This document shows, one piece after another, positions 46,440 through 55,600 of a stretch of DNA of 64,000 nucleotides. Source of the stretch: Cellulophaga algicola DSM 14237 (lineage in GTDB: Bacteria; Bacteroidota; Bacteroidia; Flavobacteriales; Flavobacteriaceae); assembly GCF_000186265.1 (NCBI RefSeq), contig NC_014934.1, positions 1,798,001 to 1,862,000 of the forward strand. The letters run 5' to 3'. Position 1 is the stretch's first letter; each line of letters begins with the position of its first letter. The position numbers and the translations under genes are program-made. The notes beneath the pieces were generated by a model, which ran no database searches, was not told where the DNA came from, and worked only from the letters and a program-made list of their open reading frames with translations.

Positions 46440-46778
46440 TTAGTCGGTTGCGATACCAAAGTAAGTCCACGTTACATTTTCATCAAAAGGATTGCTTTGT
46501 GCATGAATTTCACCAGGTTCAATAGTGATACAGTCTCCTTTTTCTACGATAAATTTTTTAGTATTTACAGTAAATTCTGCTTTGCCACTTTGAATGTAAA
46601 ATACTTCAAACATGGTGTCATGTTTATGTAATTCTACTAACTGCCCTGGCGTAAACATAGCACTACCATACATCATAAGCTGGGGTATTTCTCCTTTGCC
46701 TATGAAAACTTTCTTTTTGATTTCGGGATCATGAGAGACCCCAAGTTCTGGTAGTGCGGTTGTTTTTGTTAATTTCAT
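46440..46778 (-). CDS. Small cupin-domain protein
   Basis: A 112-residue single-domain cupin. Motif 1 is seen as H-K-H-x4-F-E in LVELHKHDTMFEVFYIQSG, and motif 2 as PGEIHAQSNP with its histidine, so a metal site (two His from motif 1, Glu, and the later His) is complete. The reaction or ligand is unknown; small cupins serve as isomerases, dioxygenases or binding proteins. It lies between the BNR gene (12 bp) and DUF2721 (10 bp). A decayed relative lies 430 bp downstream. Confidence 0.85.
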   Translation of the reverse strand: MKLTKTTALPELGVSHDPEIKKKVFIGKGEIPQLMMYGSAMFTPGQLVELHKHDTMFEVFYIQSGKAEFTVNTKKFIVEKGDCITIEPGEIHAQSNPFDENVTWTYFGIATD

Positions 46779-46790
46779 CGTTAGTGTGTA

Positions 46791-49637
46791 CTATTCAATT
46801 TCAAAAGCGACGGTTTCTTTAATACCTTTTCCTACTAATTTGATGGTGTAGTTCCCTTTTGGCAAGTACGTTTTACCATTAGTAGCTTCTTTTAATTCTG
46901 TTTTTACTTTCTTTAGATATGCCGATTTTCCTGATTTAGAAAACGCTAAATCGTAGGATAATATATTAAGCCCTTTATCTGTCTGTAGTGTTGTTGTGCT
47001 TACTTCAATGCCATTGTTTGCGAATATTGTGGCCTCTAGTGTTCCTGAATTTTTTGTGAAAAAATTCAGGTCTAACCCAGGTGTTTGCGGTTTACCCCAT
47101 GAGCTCCAAGAAGATCCCCATTTAGAAGAATGCGTTATGTTCTCTGGTAGAAAAACATAAATATCTTTTGCTAACATTTCAGGAGTCATTTTTTGTAAAC
47201 TGCTAATATCTGCCTTGTAAATACTGCGGCCGTGAGTACCCACAATTAAATGTTTTGCTTCGGCCTGTATGACTAAATCATGTATGGCAACATTTGGGAT
47301 ATCATTTTGGAAAACCTCCCAAGATTCTCCTCTATTAAAAGATGCGTATAATCCATTATCGGTTCCTACAAATAATAAATTTTCGTTTTCAGGATCTTCT
47401 ATAATAACATTTACCGGAGAAGAAGGAATGTTATTGGCGATGTCTTGCCATGTTTTCCCAAAATCATCACTTACATAAATATAAGCTTCAAAATCATCGC
47501 TTCTATAGCCATTTAGCGTAACGTATACGCGTTCCTTTTTATATTTAGAAGCTAAAACTCGTGTAACCCAAAGGTTTTTTGGTAAGGAGTTAGCGATGTT
47601 GTCCCAGCTGCCGCCACCATTTTGTGACATGTACACCAAGCCATCATCACTACCGGTATAGATTAATCCAAATTTAAAAGGAGACTCTGATAGCGTAGTT
47701 AATGTCCCGAAAGCTACATTTCCTTCTTTTCCGCCGTTTGTTAAATCCGTAGAGATTGTTTCCCAATCTGTTCCTTGATTTAGAGATCTATGTAATTTAT
47801 TACCTCCCAAGTAAAGTATATCTTGGTTATGAGAGGATAGTAAAATAGGAGTTTGCCAATTAAAACGATAGGGTGTTTCTCCTAATTCATGTTTAGGCTG
47901 AATATAATCTTGCTTTTTGTTTTCTAAATCTAAACGAAAATAGTTTCCAAACTGAAAACCTGTGTATACAATATTTGCATTGCGACTGTCTATTTGAACC
48001 TGCATACCATCGCCACCCATAATGGATTTCCAAGGGTAGTCTCCGCTTTGATGCCATTCTACATTCTCTTTTGCTGTATGTGCACCTTTCCAAACACCAT
48101 TATCTTGAAGGCCACCATAGATGTTGTAAGGTTTTTCATTATCTACATTAATGGCATAGAATTGGCCTACTGCAGGTGTATTGCTTTTAATCCAATTAGC
48201 ACCATCATCGTATGAGATGTTAATACCACCATCATTTCCATTGATTAAATGACCAGGCATTTTAGGATTTACCCATAGGGCATGATGATCTGCATGAACA
48301 TTATCACCATTTATAGAAGTATAAGTTTTTCCGCCATCATCAGATTTAATAATAGGTACACCAGCTAAATAAATCTTATTTACATTACTAGGGTCTACAT
48401 TTATTTGAGCAAAATAATAGCCGTAGCTATAAAACAAATCATCTATATAGTTTTCATTTTGTTTTTTCCAGGTAGTACCACCGTCGTTACTTCTGTAGAC
48501 TTCAGCACCAATTACTGGAGTATCAAAAAGCATAGAATTGGCATCTTCTAAATATTTGGCTAAATCTATTGGTTTAACGCTCCCGCTTCTTACCAATTGT
48601 TTTACATTGTCTGCGCGGTATTTTTCTTGAAATCCATTGGTTTTTAGGTATTCATTTAGTTTTTTGTCTTCTGTCTTTAAAAGGTCATCAGCAGACATTG
48701 TTTTAAAATCTTCTTTTGTTAATCCTTCTGATTTTTTTAAAGATCCTGATTTCTCTCTTCTAAATTGATTGTCGTGAACCGCATATACTGTGTTTTCATC
48801 AAAAACAGCTAAACCAATTCTTCCGACACCTTTACCTGTAGGAAAGCCGCTTTCTGGCGTAGTTATTTTTTTCCAAGTAGCACCTGCGTCCTTACTTTTA
48901 TATATTCCTGAACCATTGCCATTCCCAGAAAAATCCCAAGCTTTTCTATTTTTTTCCCAGGTTGCTGCATACATGATGTTAAAATTATTAGGGGCAACAG
49001 CAACATCAATAACGCCTGTGGCTGCATTAATAAATAAGGTCTTTTTCCATGATTTACCACCATCTGTTGTTTTGTAAATTCCGCGTTCTTCATTGTCAGA
49101 ATACAAATGACCAGTAGCGCCAACAATTACATCGTCTGCATCGTTAGGATTTATCAATATTCTACCAATATGTTGAGCATCTAATAAGCCAACATTTTCC
49201 CATGTTTTTCCCTGATCTGTAGATTTTAAAATACCAATACCGGCATAAGAAGATCTAGAAGCGTTATTTTCTCCAGTACCCACCCAGATAATGCCGTTAT
49301 TCCAATCTACAGCAATATCCCCTACATTCTGAGTAGGAGCATTGTCTAAAATAGGGGTAAAAGTGGTACCATTATTCTTGGTATGCCAAACCCCTCCAGA
49401 GGCATAACCGACATAAAATTCTGTTGGATTTTGTGGGTTTACATCAACATCTACTACGCGGCCACTCATTACAGTAGGTCCTACATTAGTAAAAGGAATG
49501 TTTTTTACAATAGAACTATTTGTTAATTGTTCTTTTTGGTGTAACGCATTTAATACATCTTCTGAGCTTGAAGGTGAATTCTGAGCAAAGATAAATGTAG
49601 CAGAAAGTAATAGGGGTAAGCCTAGAAATTTGTTCAT
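46791..49637 (-). CDS. Exported BNR/VPS10-like beta-propeller protein
   Basis: A 948-residue secreted protein made of sialidase-type Asp-box repeats. At least ten SxDxGxxW-type motifs are visible, including STDQGKTWENV, TTDGGKSWKKT, SKDAGATWKKI, SNDGGTTWKKQ, SDDGGKTYTSI and SDDFGKTWQDI. They are arranged as in the sortilin/VPS10 and WD40/YVTN/BNR families (tandem propellers), with an insertion of charged sequence near residues 300-355 and a C-terminal beta-sandwich. No sialidase catalytic set or T9SS C-terminal domain is seen, so an enzymatic role is unproven. I start at the ATG at 49637, which begins a clean signal peptide (MNKFLGLPLLLSATFIFAQ); an ATG eight codons upstream is possible. Confidence 0.85.
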   Translation of the reverse strand: MNKFLGLPLLLSATFIFAQNSPSSSEDVLNALHQKEQLTNSSIVKNIPFTNVGPTVMSGRVVDVDVNPQNPTEFYVGYASGGVWHTKNNGTTFTPILDNAPTQNVGDIAVDWNNGIIWVGTGENNASRSSYAGIGILKSTDQGKTWENVGLLDAQHIGRILINPNDADDVIVGATGHLYSDNEERGIYKTTDGGKSWKKTLFINAATGVIDVAVAPNNFNIMYAATWEKNRKAWDFSGNGNGSGIYKSKDAGATWKKITTPESGFPTGKGVGRIGLAVFDENTVYAVHDNQFRREKSGSLKKSEGLTKEDFKTMSADDLLKTEDKKLNEYLKTNGFQEKYRADNVKQLVRSGSVKPIDLAKYLEDANSMLFDTPVIGAEVYRSNDGGTTWKKQNENYIDDLFYSYGYYFAQINVDPSNVNKIYLAGVPIIKSDDGGKTYTSINGDNVHADHHALWVNPKMPGHLINGNDGGINISYDDGANWIKSNTPAVGQFYAINVDNEKPYNIYGGLQDNGVWKGAHTAKENVEWHQSGDYPWKSIMGGDGMQVQIDSRNANIVYTGFQFGNYFRLDLENKKQDYIQPKHELGETPYRFNWQTPILLSSHNQDILYLGGNKLHRSLNQGTDWETISTDLTNGGKEGNVAFGTLTTLSESPFKFGLIYTGSDDGLVYMSQNGGGSWDNIANSLPKNLWVTRVLASKYKKERVYVTLNGYRSDDFEAYIYVSDDFGKTWQDIANNIPSSPVNVIIEDPENENLLFVGTDNGLYASFNRGESWEVFQNDIPNVAIHDLVIQAEAKHLIVGTHGRSIYKADISSLQKMTPEMLAKDIYVFLPENITHSSKWGSSWSSWGKPQTPGLDLNFFTKNSGTLEATIFANNGIEVSTTTLQTDKGLNILSYDLAFSKSGKSAYLKKVKTELKEATNGKTYLPKGNYTIKLVGKGIKETVAFEIE

Positions 49638-49866
49638 TTGGAGTTGGTTGTAATTAGTCATCGGAAAGTTAAGAAATCTAACGCATAAATTATAAGGTCC
49701 TGCGTGTAAAAGAGAAAAATATTACCTTTCTATTACTAAGGGCTTGTCTGTATTAATTCTTATTTTTGAAGTGGTTAAAAGTAGTAGCCGCTTTATTTCA
49801 CAAATCTCGTGATTTATATGACCAGGCAAACTCTAGCCGATTTTAATAAAAAAAATACCAGTTATA

Positions 49867-51162
49867 ATGAAATACGATTTAATACCAAATACCCTTTTTA
49901 TAAAAAACAGAAAGAAATTTATGGCGGCTATGCTTCCAAAAAGTATTGCTGTTTTTAACTCTAATGATGTGTATCCTATAAGTGCAGATAGTACCATGCC
50001 TTTTGAGCAACACCGGGACATATTTTATCTTTCAGGAGCAGATCAAGAAGAAACTATTTTACTTTTATTTCCAGATGCATTAAATAAAAAACACCGTGAA
50101 GTACTCTTTGTTCGTGAAACAAATGAACATATTGCTGTTTGGGAAGGAGAGAAGCTAACCAAAGAAAAAGCAACTATAGTTTCTGGGATAGAAACAGTAT
50201 ACTGGTTAGAAGATTTTGAAAAGATTTTCTTTGATGTAATGACGGAAGCTAATACCGTTTACTTTAATACAAATGAGCATTACAGACAGGCGGTAGAAAC
50301 ACAAACAAGAGAAGATCGTTTTATTCAAAAATGTAAATTGCAGTTTCCAGCACATCAATATGCAAAAAGCAATCCTATTTTACAGGAAATTAGAGGTGTA
50401 AAAGAACCAGAGGAATTAGCGTTAATGCAAACGGCGTGTACTATCACGGAGAAAGGTTTTAGAAGATTGCTTAGTTTTGTTCAGCCAGATGTTTGGGAGT
50501 ATGAGATTGAAGCAGAACTATTGCATGAGTTTATTCGCAATAGGTCAAAAGGTTTTGCGTATACGCCAATCATAGCATCGGGAAATAATGCTAACGTACT
50601 TCATTATATTGAGAATAACCAACAATGTAAATCGGGTGATTTAATTTTGATGGATGTTGCAGCAGAATATGCAAATTATTCAAGTGATTTATCTAGAACT
50701 ATTCCTGTTAATGGAAAATTCACACCACGGCAAAAAGAAGTTTATAATGCCGTGCTTCGGGTAAAAAATGAAGCGACCAAAATGTTAGTTCCTGGAACTA
50801 TTTGGGCAGAATACCATAAGGAGGTAGGTAAAATGATGACCTCTGAATTAATCGGACTTAAATTACTTGATACGGCAGATGTTCAAAATGAAAATCCAGA
50901 ATGGCCTGCCTATAAAAAATATTTTATGCACGGTACTAGTCATCATATAGGATTAAACACCCATGATTATGGGGCACTTAAGACTCCGATGAAAGCCAAT
51001 ATGGTTTTTACTGTTGAACCAGGAATTTATATTCCTAATGAACATATGGGAATTCGTTTAGAAGATGATGTGGTAATTCAAGAAAAAGGAGCTCCTTTTA
51101 ATTTGATGCAAAATATTCCTATTGAAGCAGAAGAGATTGAAGATTTAATGAATAAAAACTAA
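49867..51162 (+). CDS. Aminopeptidase P family (Xaa-Pro) metallopeptidase
   Basis: A 431-residue cytosolic pita-bread-fold peptidase removing N-terminal residues before proline. The N-terminal AMP_N domain (~1-170) precedes a catalytic domain with all five metal ligands: D263 and D274 (LMDVAAEYANYSSDLSRT), H359 (HGTSHHIGL), E384 (TVEPGIY) and E399 (GIRLEDDVV). The upstream TATTTTTG at 49761 could be a -7 element, but it would give a leader of nearly 100 nt. The amidohydrolase gene follows after 10 bp, so they are probably cotranscribed. Confidence 0.94.
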   Translation: MKYDLIPNTLFIKNRKKFMAAMLPKSIAVFNSNDVYPISADSTMPFEQHRDIFYLSGADQEETILLLFPDALNKKHREVLFVRETNEHIAVWEGEKLTKEKATIVSGIETVYWLEDFEKIFFDVMTEANTVYFNTNEHYRQAVETQTREDRFIQKCKLQFPAHQYAKSNPILQEIRGVKEPEELALMQTACTITEKGFRRLLSFVQPDVWEYEIEAELLHEFIRNRSKGFAYTPIIASGNNANVLHYIENNQQCKSGDLILMDVAAEYANYSSDLSRTIPVNGKFTPRQKEVYNAVLRVKNEATKMLVPGTIWAEYHKEVGKMMTSELIGLKLLDTADVQNENPEWPAYKKYFMHGTSHHIGLNTHDYGALKTPMKANMVFTVEPGIYIPNEHMGIRLEDDVVIQEKGAPFNLMQNIPIEAEEIEDLMNKN

Positions 51163-51172
51163 AATTTTACCT

Positions 51173-51988
51173 ATGATTATAGATGTTCATACACACATAA
51201 ATAACTATCACGAAGATCGGGTGGTTTCTCTTGAAGAGTGCTTAGATAAGCTTACCGAAACCATGATTGAAAATAAGGTAGATTATTCTTTGGTATTAAC
51301 CTCGTATAAGGTAAATGAACATAGACCTAGCACAAAGCAAGTGGTTGAGGCTATTAGTGGTAGAGATAATTTGGGTGTTGTAGCGGGGATTAGTTATTTG
51401 AATTATACCTACCGGGATTTAAGAGAAATAGGCGATTATCTGGAACAAGGACTTATAAAAGCTTTGAAATTTTATCCTGGATACGAGCCATTTTATCCCA
51501 ATGATATTCGGTTAAAAGTGGTGTATGAAATGGCATTGGAGTATGATGTTCCGGTAATGTTTCACTCTGGAGATACCTACGCACCAACCGGTAGGATTAA
51601 ATATTCTCATCCTATACATATTGATGATTTAGCGGTTGATTATCCCGATTTAAAAATTGTTATTTGCCATGTAGGAAATCCGTGGATAAAAGATTGTATG
51701 GAAGTGGTCTACAAGAATAAGAATGTATACGCAGATATTTCTGGTCTGGTTTTGGGTGATTTTTCTACGAAGTTCGAAAAATACATGAAAAAAGGGATTG
51801 AAGAAATGATTACCTATGCAGGGAATCCAAAATACTTACTCTATGGTACAGATTGGCCCATCTCTAATATGAAATCATATTTAAAGTTTATGAAACACTT
51901 AAATATTCCAGAAGATAAGAAAGAATTAATTCTTTGGCAGAATGCTGCAGAGTTGTACAAGATTGATGTTTCTAAATTAAAAAAATAA
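51173..51988 (+). CDS. Amidohydrolase-superfamily metal-dependent hydrolase
   Basis: A 271-residue TIM-barrel hydrolase of the amidohydrolase-2 type. Metal-binding HTH near the start (IIDVHTHINN), a middle histidine (VMFHSGDTY), another (VICHVGNPW) and the C-terminal Asp in LYGTDWPISN are all present. Substrate unknown; relatives decarboxylate or hydrolyse small cyclic or aromatic compounds. It shares a transcript with aminopeptidase P and ends one base before a strong hairpin. Confidence 0.85.
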   Translation: MIIDVHTHINNYHEDRVVSLEECLDKLTETMIENKVDYSLVLTSYKVNEHRPSTKQVVEAISGRDNLGVVAGISYLNYTYRDLREIGDYLEQGLIKALKFYPGYEPFYPNDIRLKVVYEMALEYDVPVMFHSGDTYAPTGRIKYSHPIHIDDLAVDYPDLKIVICHVGNPWIKDCMEVVYKNKNVYADISGLVLGDFSTKFEKYMKKGIEEMITYAGNPKYLLYGTDWPISNMKSYLKFMKHLNIPEDKKELILWQNAAELYKIDVSKLKK

Positions 51989-51990
51989 AA

Positions 51991-52014
51991 AAAACGACCC
52001 TATAGGGTCGTTTT
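51991..52014. terminator. Bidirectional terminator between amidohydrolase and fasciclin genes
   Basis: AAAACGACCC-TATA-GGGTCGTTTT, a perfect 10-bp stem with A- and T-runs serving both convergent genes. Confidence 0.92.
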
Positions 52015-52035
52015 TTGTTTCAGAAAGCGCTTGTA

Positions 52036-52632
52036 TTACATGCCTGGTAAGACTACAGTGTCAATGACATGTATAACTCCATTCGATTGGTTTACATCTG
52101 CAATGGTCACTGTACCCATATGCCCTGTTCCATCTATAATTTTAATGGTATCCCCATCAAGCATTACTTTTAAAACACCTCCATTTACAGTTTTAAATTC
52201 GGCTTTGCCTTTTCCTTTGTTCACAGCTTTCATAATATCCTTAGCAGCATATTTCCCTGCCAATACATGATAGGTTAGAATGTCCTGTAATTTCTCTTTA
52301 TTTTCCATCATCAGTAAGTTGTTTACTGTGCCTTTTGGTAGTTTTTCAAATGCAGCATTAGTAGGTGCAAAAACGGTAAATGGTCCTTCACCTTGTAATG
52401 TAGTTACCAAATCGGCAGCCTTCACGGCGGCAACTAGCGTCGTATGATCTTTAGAATTTACAGCATTAGAAACAATATCTTTAGAAGGGAACATTTCTGC
52501 TCCACCAACCATTTTTGTTTCCACATTCATTTTTTTATCTTTTGCCATTGACATATCTTGTGCCATTGATAAACTTACGGTCATAAATGCCACTGTTAGA
52601 CTCACAGATTTTATAATTGCAATAGTTTTCAT
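52036..52632 (-). CDS. Secreted fasciclin (FAS1) domain protein
   Basis: A 198-residue exported protein. Signal peptide (VSLTVAFMTVSLSMAQ), a short Lys/Met-rich linker (SMAKDKKMNVETKM), then one FAS1 domain from about residue 55. Its two conserved boxes are FTVFAPTNAAFEKLP and GVIHVIDTVVLP, with YHVLAG between them. FAS1 domains mediate adhesion or matrix contacts; the partner is unknown. It is a single gene, convergent with the amidohydrolase, and has no clear TAnnTTTG element. Confidence 0.92.
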   Translation of the reverse strand: MKTIAIIKSVSLTVAFMTVSLSMAQDMSMAKDKKMNVETKMVGGAEMFPSKDIVSNAVNSKDHTTLVAAVKAADLVTTLQGEGPFTVFAPTNAAFEKLPKGTVNNLLMMENKEKLQDILTYHVLAGKYAAKDIMKAVNKGKGKAEFKTVNGGVLKVMLDGDTIKIIDGTGHMGTVTIADVNQSNGVIHVIDTVVLPGM

Positions 52633-52768
52633 ACGTATATTTTTAGTTAAGTATGTCTTATCTACGAGCTTGTTCTCTTTAAGGTTTGCTTTTAAAATAT
52701 CTTTATGAAGAGTTTAACAAAATGAGCAGTGTAATTTTAGGGTATGTTTTTTTAATTTGGAGCCTTGG

Positions 52769-52797
52769 TTTGGCATGTATTCGTGTTTTAACCTTTG
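52769..52797 (+). promoter_or_regulatory. Imperfect promoter of the MarC gene
   Basis: TTTG (52769-52772), 16 nt, then TAACCTTTG (52789-52797), which is the -7 element with one extra base. It ends 21 bp before the MarC start codon. Confidence 0.4.
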
Positions 52798-52818
52798 GTA
52801 CTATAATGTAGGTTTATT

Positions 52819-53433
52819 ATGAAAGAAATAATTACGACTATATTTTTCTTAATTGCGGTTATTGATCCTTTAGGTTCAGTACCTGTTTATTTAGAAGCAA
52901 CTAAGAATTTTGATACCAAACATAAAAGAAAAATAGCGGTAAGAGCTTCGTTAATAGCTTTTATGATTTTACTCTTTTTTATAGGTATTGGTCAATTTAT
53001 TTTAGAAGGAATGGAGGTTTCTTTAGATGCATTTCAAATTTCGGGAGGTGTTATTCTTTTCTTGTTTGCCTTAACAATGATTTTTGGTGATGGAAAACCA
53101 GAAAATGAAAAAAATCAGATTAAAGACTATAAGCACGTTTCAATTTTTCCAATTGCAATTCCTTCTATTGCATCGCCAGGAGCAATTATGGCGGTAGTAT
53201 TAATGACAAACAACAATATTTACTCCTTAGAACAGCAGGCGATAACCACTATTTTAGTTTTGATTGTAGTGGCCTTAACCTGTTTACTATTATTGGCTGC
53301 CAATGTAGTCCAGGAAAAAGTTGGAGAATACGGTATAACGGTAATTAGTAAAGTGATGGGGTTAATTTTGGCATCTTATGCTATCCAGAGTATTTTGACA
53401 GGTTTAAAAGAATTTTTTACAATACTACATTAA
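52819..53433 (+). CDS. MarC family integral membrane protein
   Basis: A 204-residue protein with six membrane helices. The MarC hallmark IDPLGSVPVYLEAT is in the first helix, FQISGGVILFLFAL in the third, and FPIAIPSIASPGAIMAV with its Pro/Gly-rich segment after the central loop. Despite its name the family is not established as a drug-resistance determinant; a transporter of small molecules is suspected. It is followed by the YfcC-like gene after 16 bp, probably in one operon. Confidence 0.9.
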   Translation: MKEIITTIFFLIAVIDPLGSVPVYLEATKNFDTKHKRKIAVRASLIAFMILLFFIGIGQFILEGMEVSLDAFQISGGVILFLFALTMIFGDGKPENEKNQIKDYKHVSIFPIAIPSIASPGAIMAVVLMTNNNIYSLEQQAITTILVLIVVALTCLLLLAANVVQEKVGEYGITVISKVMGLILASYAIQSILTGLKEFFTILH

Positions 53434-53449
53434 TTTTGATTTTTCAAAA

Positions 53450-54943
53450 ATGAAAACTATAAAATTTCCCACTGCTCAAACCATCTTGATGGTAATTGCA
53501 TTATTAGTAGCAATTTTAACTTGGTTTATTCCTGCAGGAAAATATGACTCCTTAAAATACAATACTACCAACGACACCTTTGAAATAAGCAGTACTACCG
53601 AAACAGAAACTATTCCTGCCACGCAAGAGAGTTTAGCGCAATTAAATATTCAAATACCTTTAGAGAAATTTACAAGTGGAGCAATCTATAAGCCCATAAA
53701 CATTCCGAATACCTACACGCAATTAGAAGCAAAGCCACAAGGCTTCTCTGAGTTTGTACAAGCGCCAATAAAAGGAATTATTGAGGCGTCTGATATTATA
53801 TTCTTAGTCTTAATTATTGGCGGGTTAATTGGAATTATGGATTACACCGGTGCCTTTGATGCTGGAATAGCAAGTTTAGCAAAAACACTGGATGGCCGTG
53901 AATATATTCTAATCATTGTGGTTACGACCTTAGTGGCAATTGGAGGAACAACTTTTGGTTTGTCAGAAGAGACAATGGCCTTTTATCCAATATTAATTCC
54001 TGTCTTTTTAGCTGCAAAATACGACGCTTTAGTGGGGCTGGCATCCATTTTTATAGGATCTGCAGTAGGTTGTTTATTTAGTATTACCAATCCCTTTGCC
54101 ACCATTATAGCTTCTGATGCTGCGGGAATAAGCTGGACAACTGGTATGATGGGGCGCTCTATAATGTTACTACTCTGTTTAATTGTTTGTATTGTTTATA
54201 TTCTTAAATATGCTAAAAAAGTAAAAAAAGACCCAACAAAGTCCTTAATTTATGATCAGAAGGAAGAAATGAATGCGGCTTTTGGATTAAAGTCAGGGCA
54301 TCAAAAAGAATTAACCGTAAGATTAAAATTAATTCTTCTAGTATTTTCCTTATCCTTTGTGGTTATGATTGTTGGCGTATCTTTTCTGGATTGGTGGTTT
54401 GTAGAAATGACGAGTACTTTTTTAGTAGCAGCAGTTCTTATTGGGATTATAGCTAAGATAAAAGAGCATCAATTTGTTGCAGCATTTGCAAAAGGTGCGG
54501 GAGAATTACTGAGTGTTGCTTTTATTATCGGGATTGCACGCGGGGTTACCATTCTTATGAATGATGGATTAATAAGTGATACCGTATTGTATTATGCAAG
54601 TACGGCCACTGATGGAATGAACAAAGGGGTGTTTGCAAACCTGCTGATGTTTATCTATTCTGGATTGGCATTTTTTATTCCTTCACAATCAGGAATGGCA
54701 GTATTGACTATGCCAATTATGTCTCCTTTAGCGGACACGGTGGGGGTTGGCCGTGAAGTGGTAGTAAATGCTTATTTGTATGGGATAGGGTTATTTTATT
54801 TTATAAACCCCACGAGTATGATTTTGGCGGCACTTTCTGTGGTGAAAATTGGTTATGATAAGTGGCTTAAATTTGTTTGGCCTTTGCTATTAATTTTAAC
54901 GCTACTGGCGATGGTATCCTTAACTATTTCAGTTTATCTGTAA
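53450..54943 (+). CDS. YfcC/DcuC-type membrane transporter
   Basis: A 497-residue transporter with about twelve helices, recognised as the YfcC family (C4-dicarboxylate carrier / ion transporter superfamily). It opens with QTILMVIALLVAILTWFIPAGKY, then carries a ~75-residue periplasmic insertion. The two conserved hairpins are GGTTFGLSEETMAFYPILIPV and SQSGMAVLTMPIMSPLADTVGVGREVVVNAY. The substrate may be a carboxylate, amino acid or peptide. It follows MarC closely. Confidence 0.86.
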   Translation: MKTIKFPTAQTILMVIALLVAILTWFIPAGKYDSLKYNTTNDTFEISSTTETETIPATQESLAQLNIQIPLEKFTSGAIYKPINIPNTYTQLEAKPQGFSEFVQAPIKGIIEASDIIFLVLIIGGLIGIMDYTGAFDAGIASLAKTLDGREYILIIVVTTLVAIGGTTFGLSEETMAFYPILIPVFLAAKYDALVGLASIFIGSAVGCLFSITNPFATIIASDAAGISWTTGMMGRSIMLLLCLIVCIVYILKYAKKVKKDPTKSLIYDQKEEMNAAFGLKSGHQKELTVRLKLILLVFSLSFVVMIVGVSFLDWWFVEMTSTFLVAAVLIGIIAKIKEHQFVAAFAKGAGELLSVAFIIGIARGVTILMNDGLISDTVLYYASTATDGMNKGVFANLLMFIYSGLAFFIPSQSGMAVLTMPIMSPLADTVGVGREVVVNAYLYGIGLFYFINPTSMILAALSVVKIGYDKWLKFVWPLLLILTLLAMVSLTISVYL

Positions 54944-54979
54944 TGTTATGTTGCAAATGGTTTTCCGCTTCTGATACTG

Positions 54980-54987
54980 TATCTTTG
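54980..54987 (+). promoter_or_regulatory. -7 element TATCTTTG for miaE
   Basis: An exact TAnnTTTG, 31 bp before the miaE ATG and downstream of the YfcC-like stop codon, so miaE has its own promoter. Confidence 0.55.
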
Positions 54988-55018
54988 CGGTAGTATCTAA
55001 TTCAAAAAATAAAAAATT

Positions 55019-55600
55019 ATGCTTGGTTTAAAATTGGCAACAGACCCACGTTGGGCTAAATTAGTTGAAACCAATATTGAAGAAATATTGACAGACCATG
55101 CCTGGTGTGAGCAAAAAGCAGCCACCAACGCCATTACGATAATTTCTTTAAATTCTGAGCATGAAGAATTAGTGACAGAATTATTGAAGTTGGCACAAGA
55201 AGAGTTAGAGCATTTTCAAATGGTGCATGATATTATTAAAAAACGTGGATACACTTTAGGAAGAGAACGTAGAGATAGTTACGTGAATGAATTGTTTAAG
55301 GTACAAATGAAAGGTGGTAGCCGCCAACAAGCTTTAGTAAATAGGTTGTTGTTTTCTGCTATGATTGAAGCACGTAGTTGTGAACGTTTTAAAGTGCTCT
55401 CTGAAAATATTAAAGACGAAGAATTATCTAAATTCTATAAAGATTTAATGATTAGTGAGGCTGGACATTATACCACATTTTTGGGTTTTGCACGAAAATA
55501 TGGTGAAGGAATAGATGTAGATAAACTATGGAAAGAATTGCTGGTTGCCGAGGGCGAAATTATTAAAAACTACGGCAAGTCAGAGACTATTCATGGATAG
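55019..55600 (+). CDS. miaE: tRNA 2-methylthio-N6-isopentenyladenosine hydroxylase
   Basis: A 193-residue ferritin-like di-iron monooxygenase that hydroxylates the isopentenyl group of ms2i6A37 in tRNA. Di-iron ligands fall in the expected order: E31, E62/H65 (EELEHF), E117 (IEARSCERF), E147/H150 (SEAGHYTTF). The family signature IEARSCERF is intact. The miaA and miaB genes are not in the window. The last 14 bp overlap the convergent brnQ gene, leaving no room for an intergenic terminator. Confidence 0.94.
   Translation: MLGLKLATDPRWAKLVETNIEEILTDHAWCEQKAATNAITIISLNSEHEELVTELLKLAQEELEHFQMVHDIIKKRGYTLGRERRDSYVNELFKVQMKGGSRQQALVNRLLFSAMIEARSCERFKVLSENIKDEELSKFYKDLMISEAGHYTTFLGFARKYGEGIDVDKLWKELLVAEGEIIKNYGKSETIHG

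Noticed and set aside
49761-49768. TATTTTTG as promoter of the aminopeptidase P gene
   Set aside because: It matches the consensus, but the leader would be about 98 nt and no -33 element is present at the right distance; left unassigned.
52722-52811. 29-codon hydrophobic open frame upstream of MarC
   Set aside because: It overlaps the likely MarC promoter (TTTG ... TAACCTTTG), and low complexity and length make chance likely.
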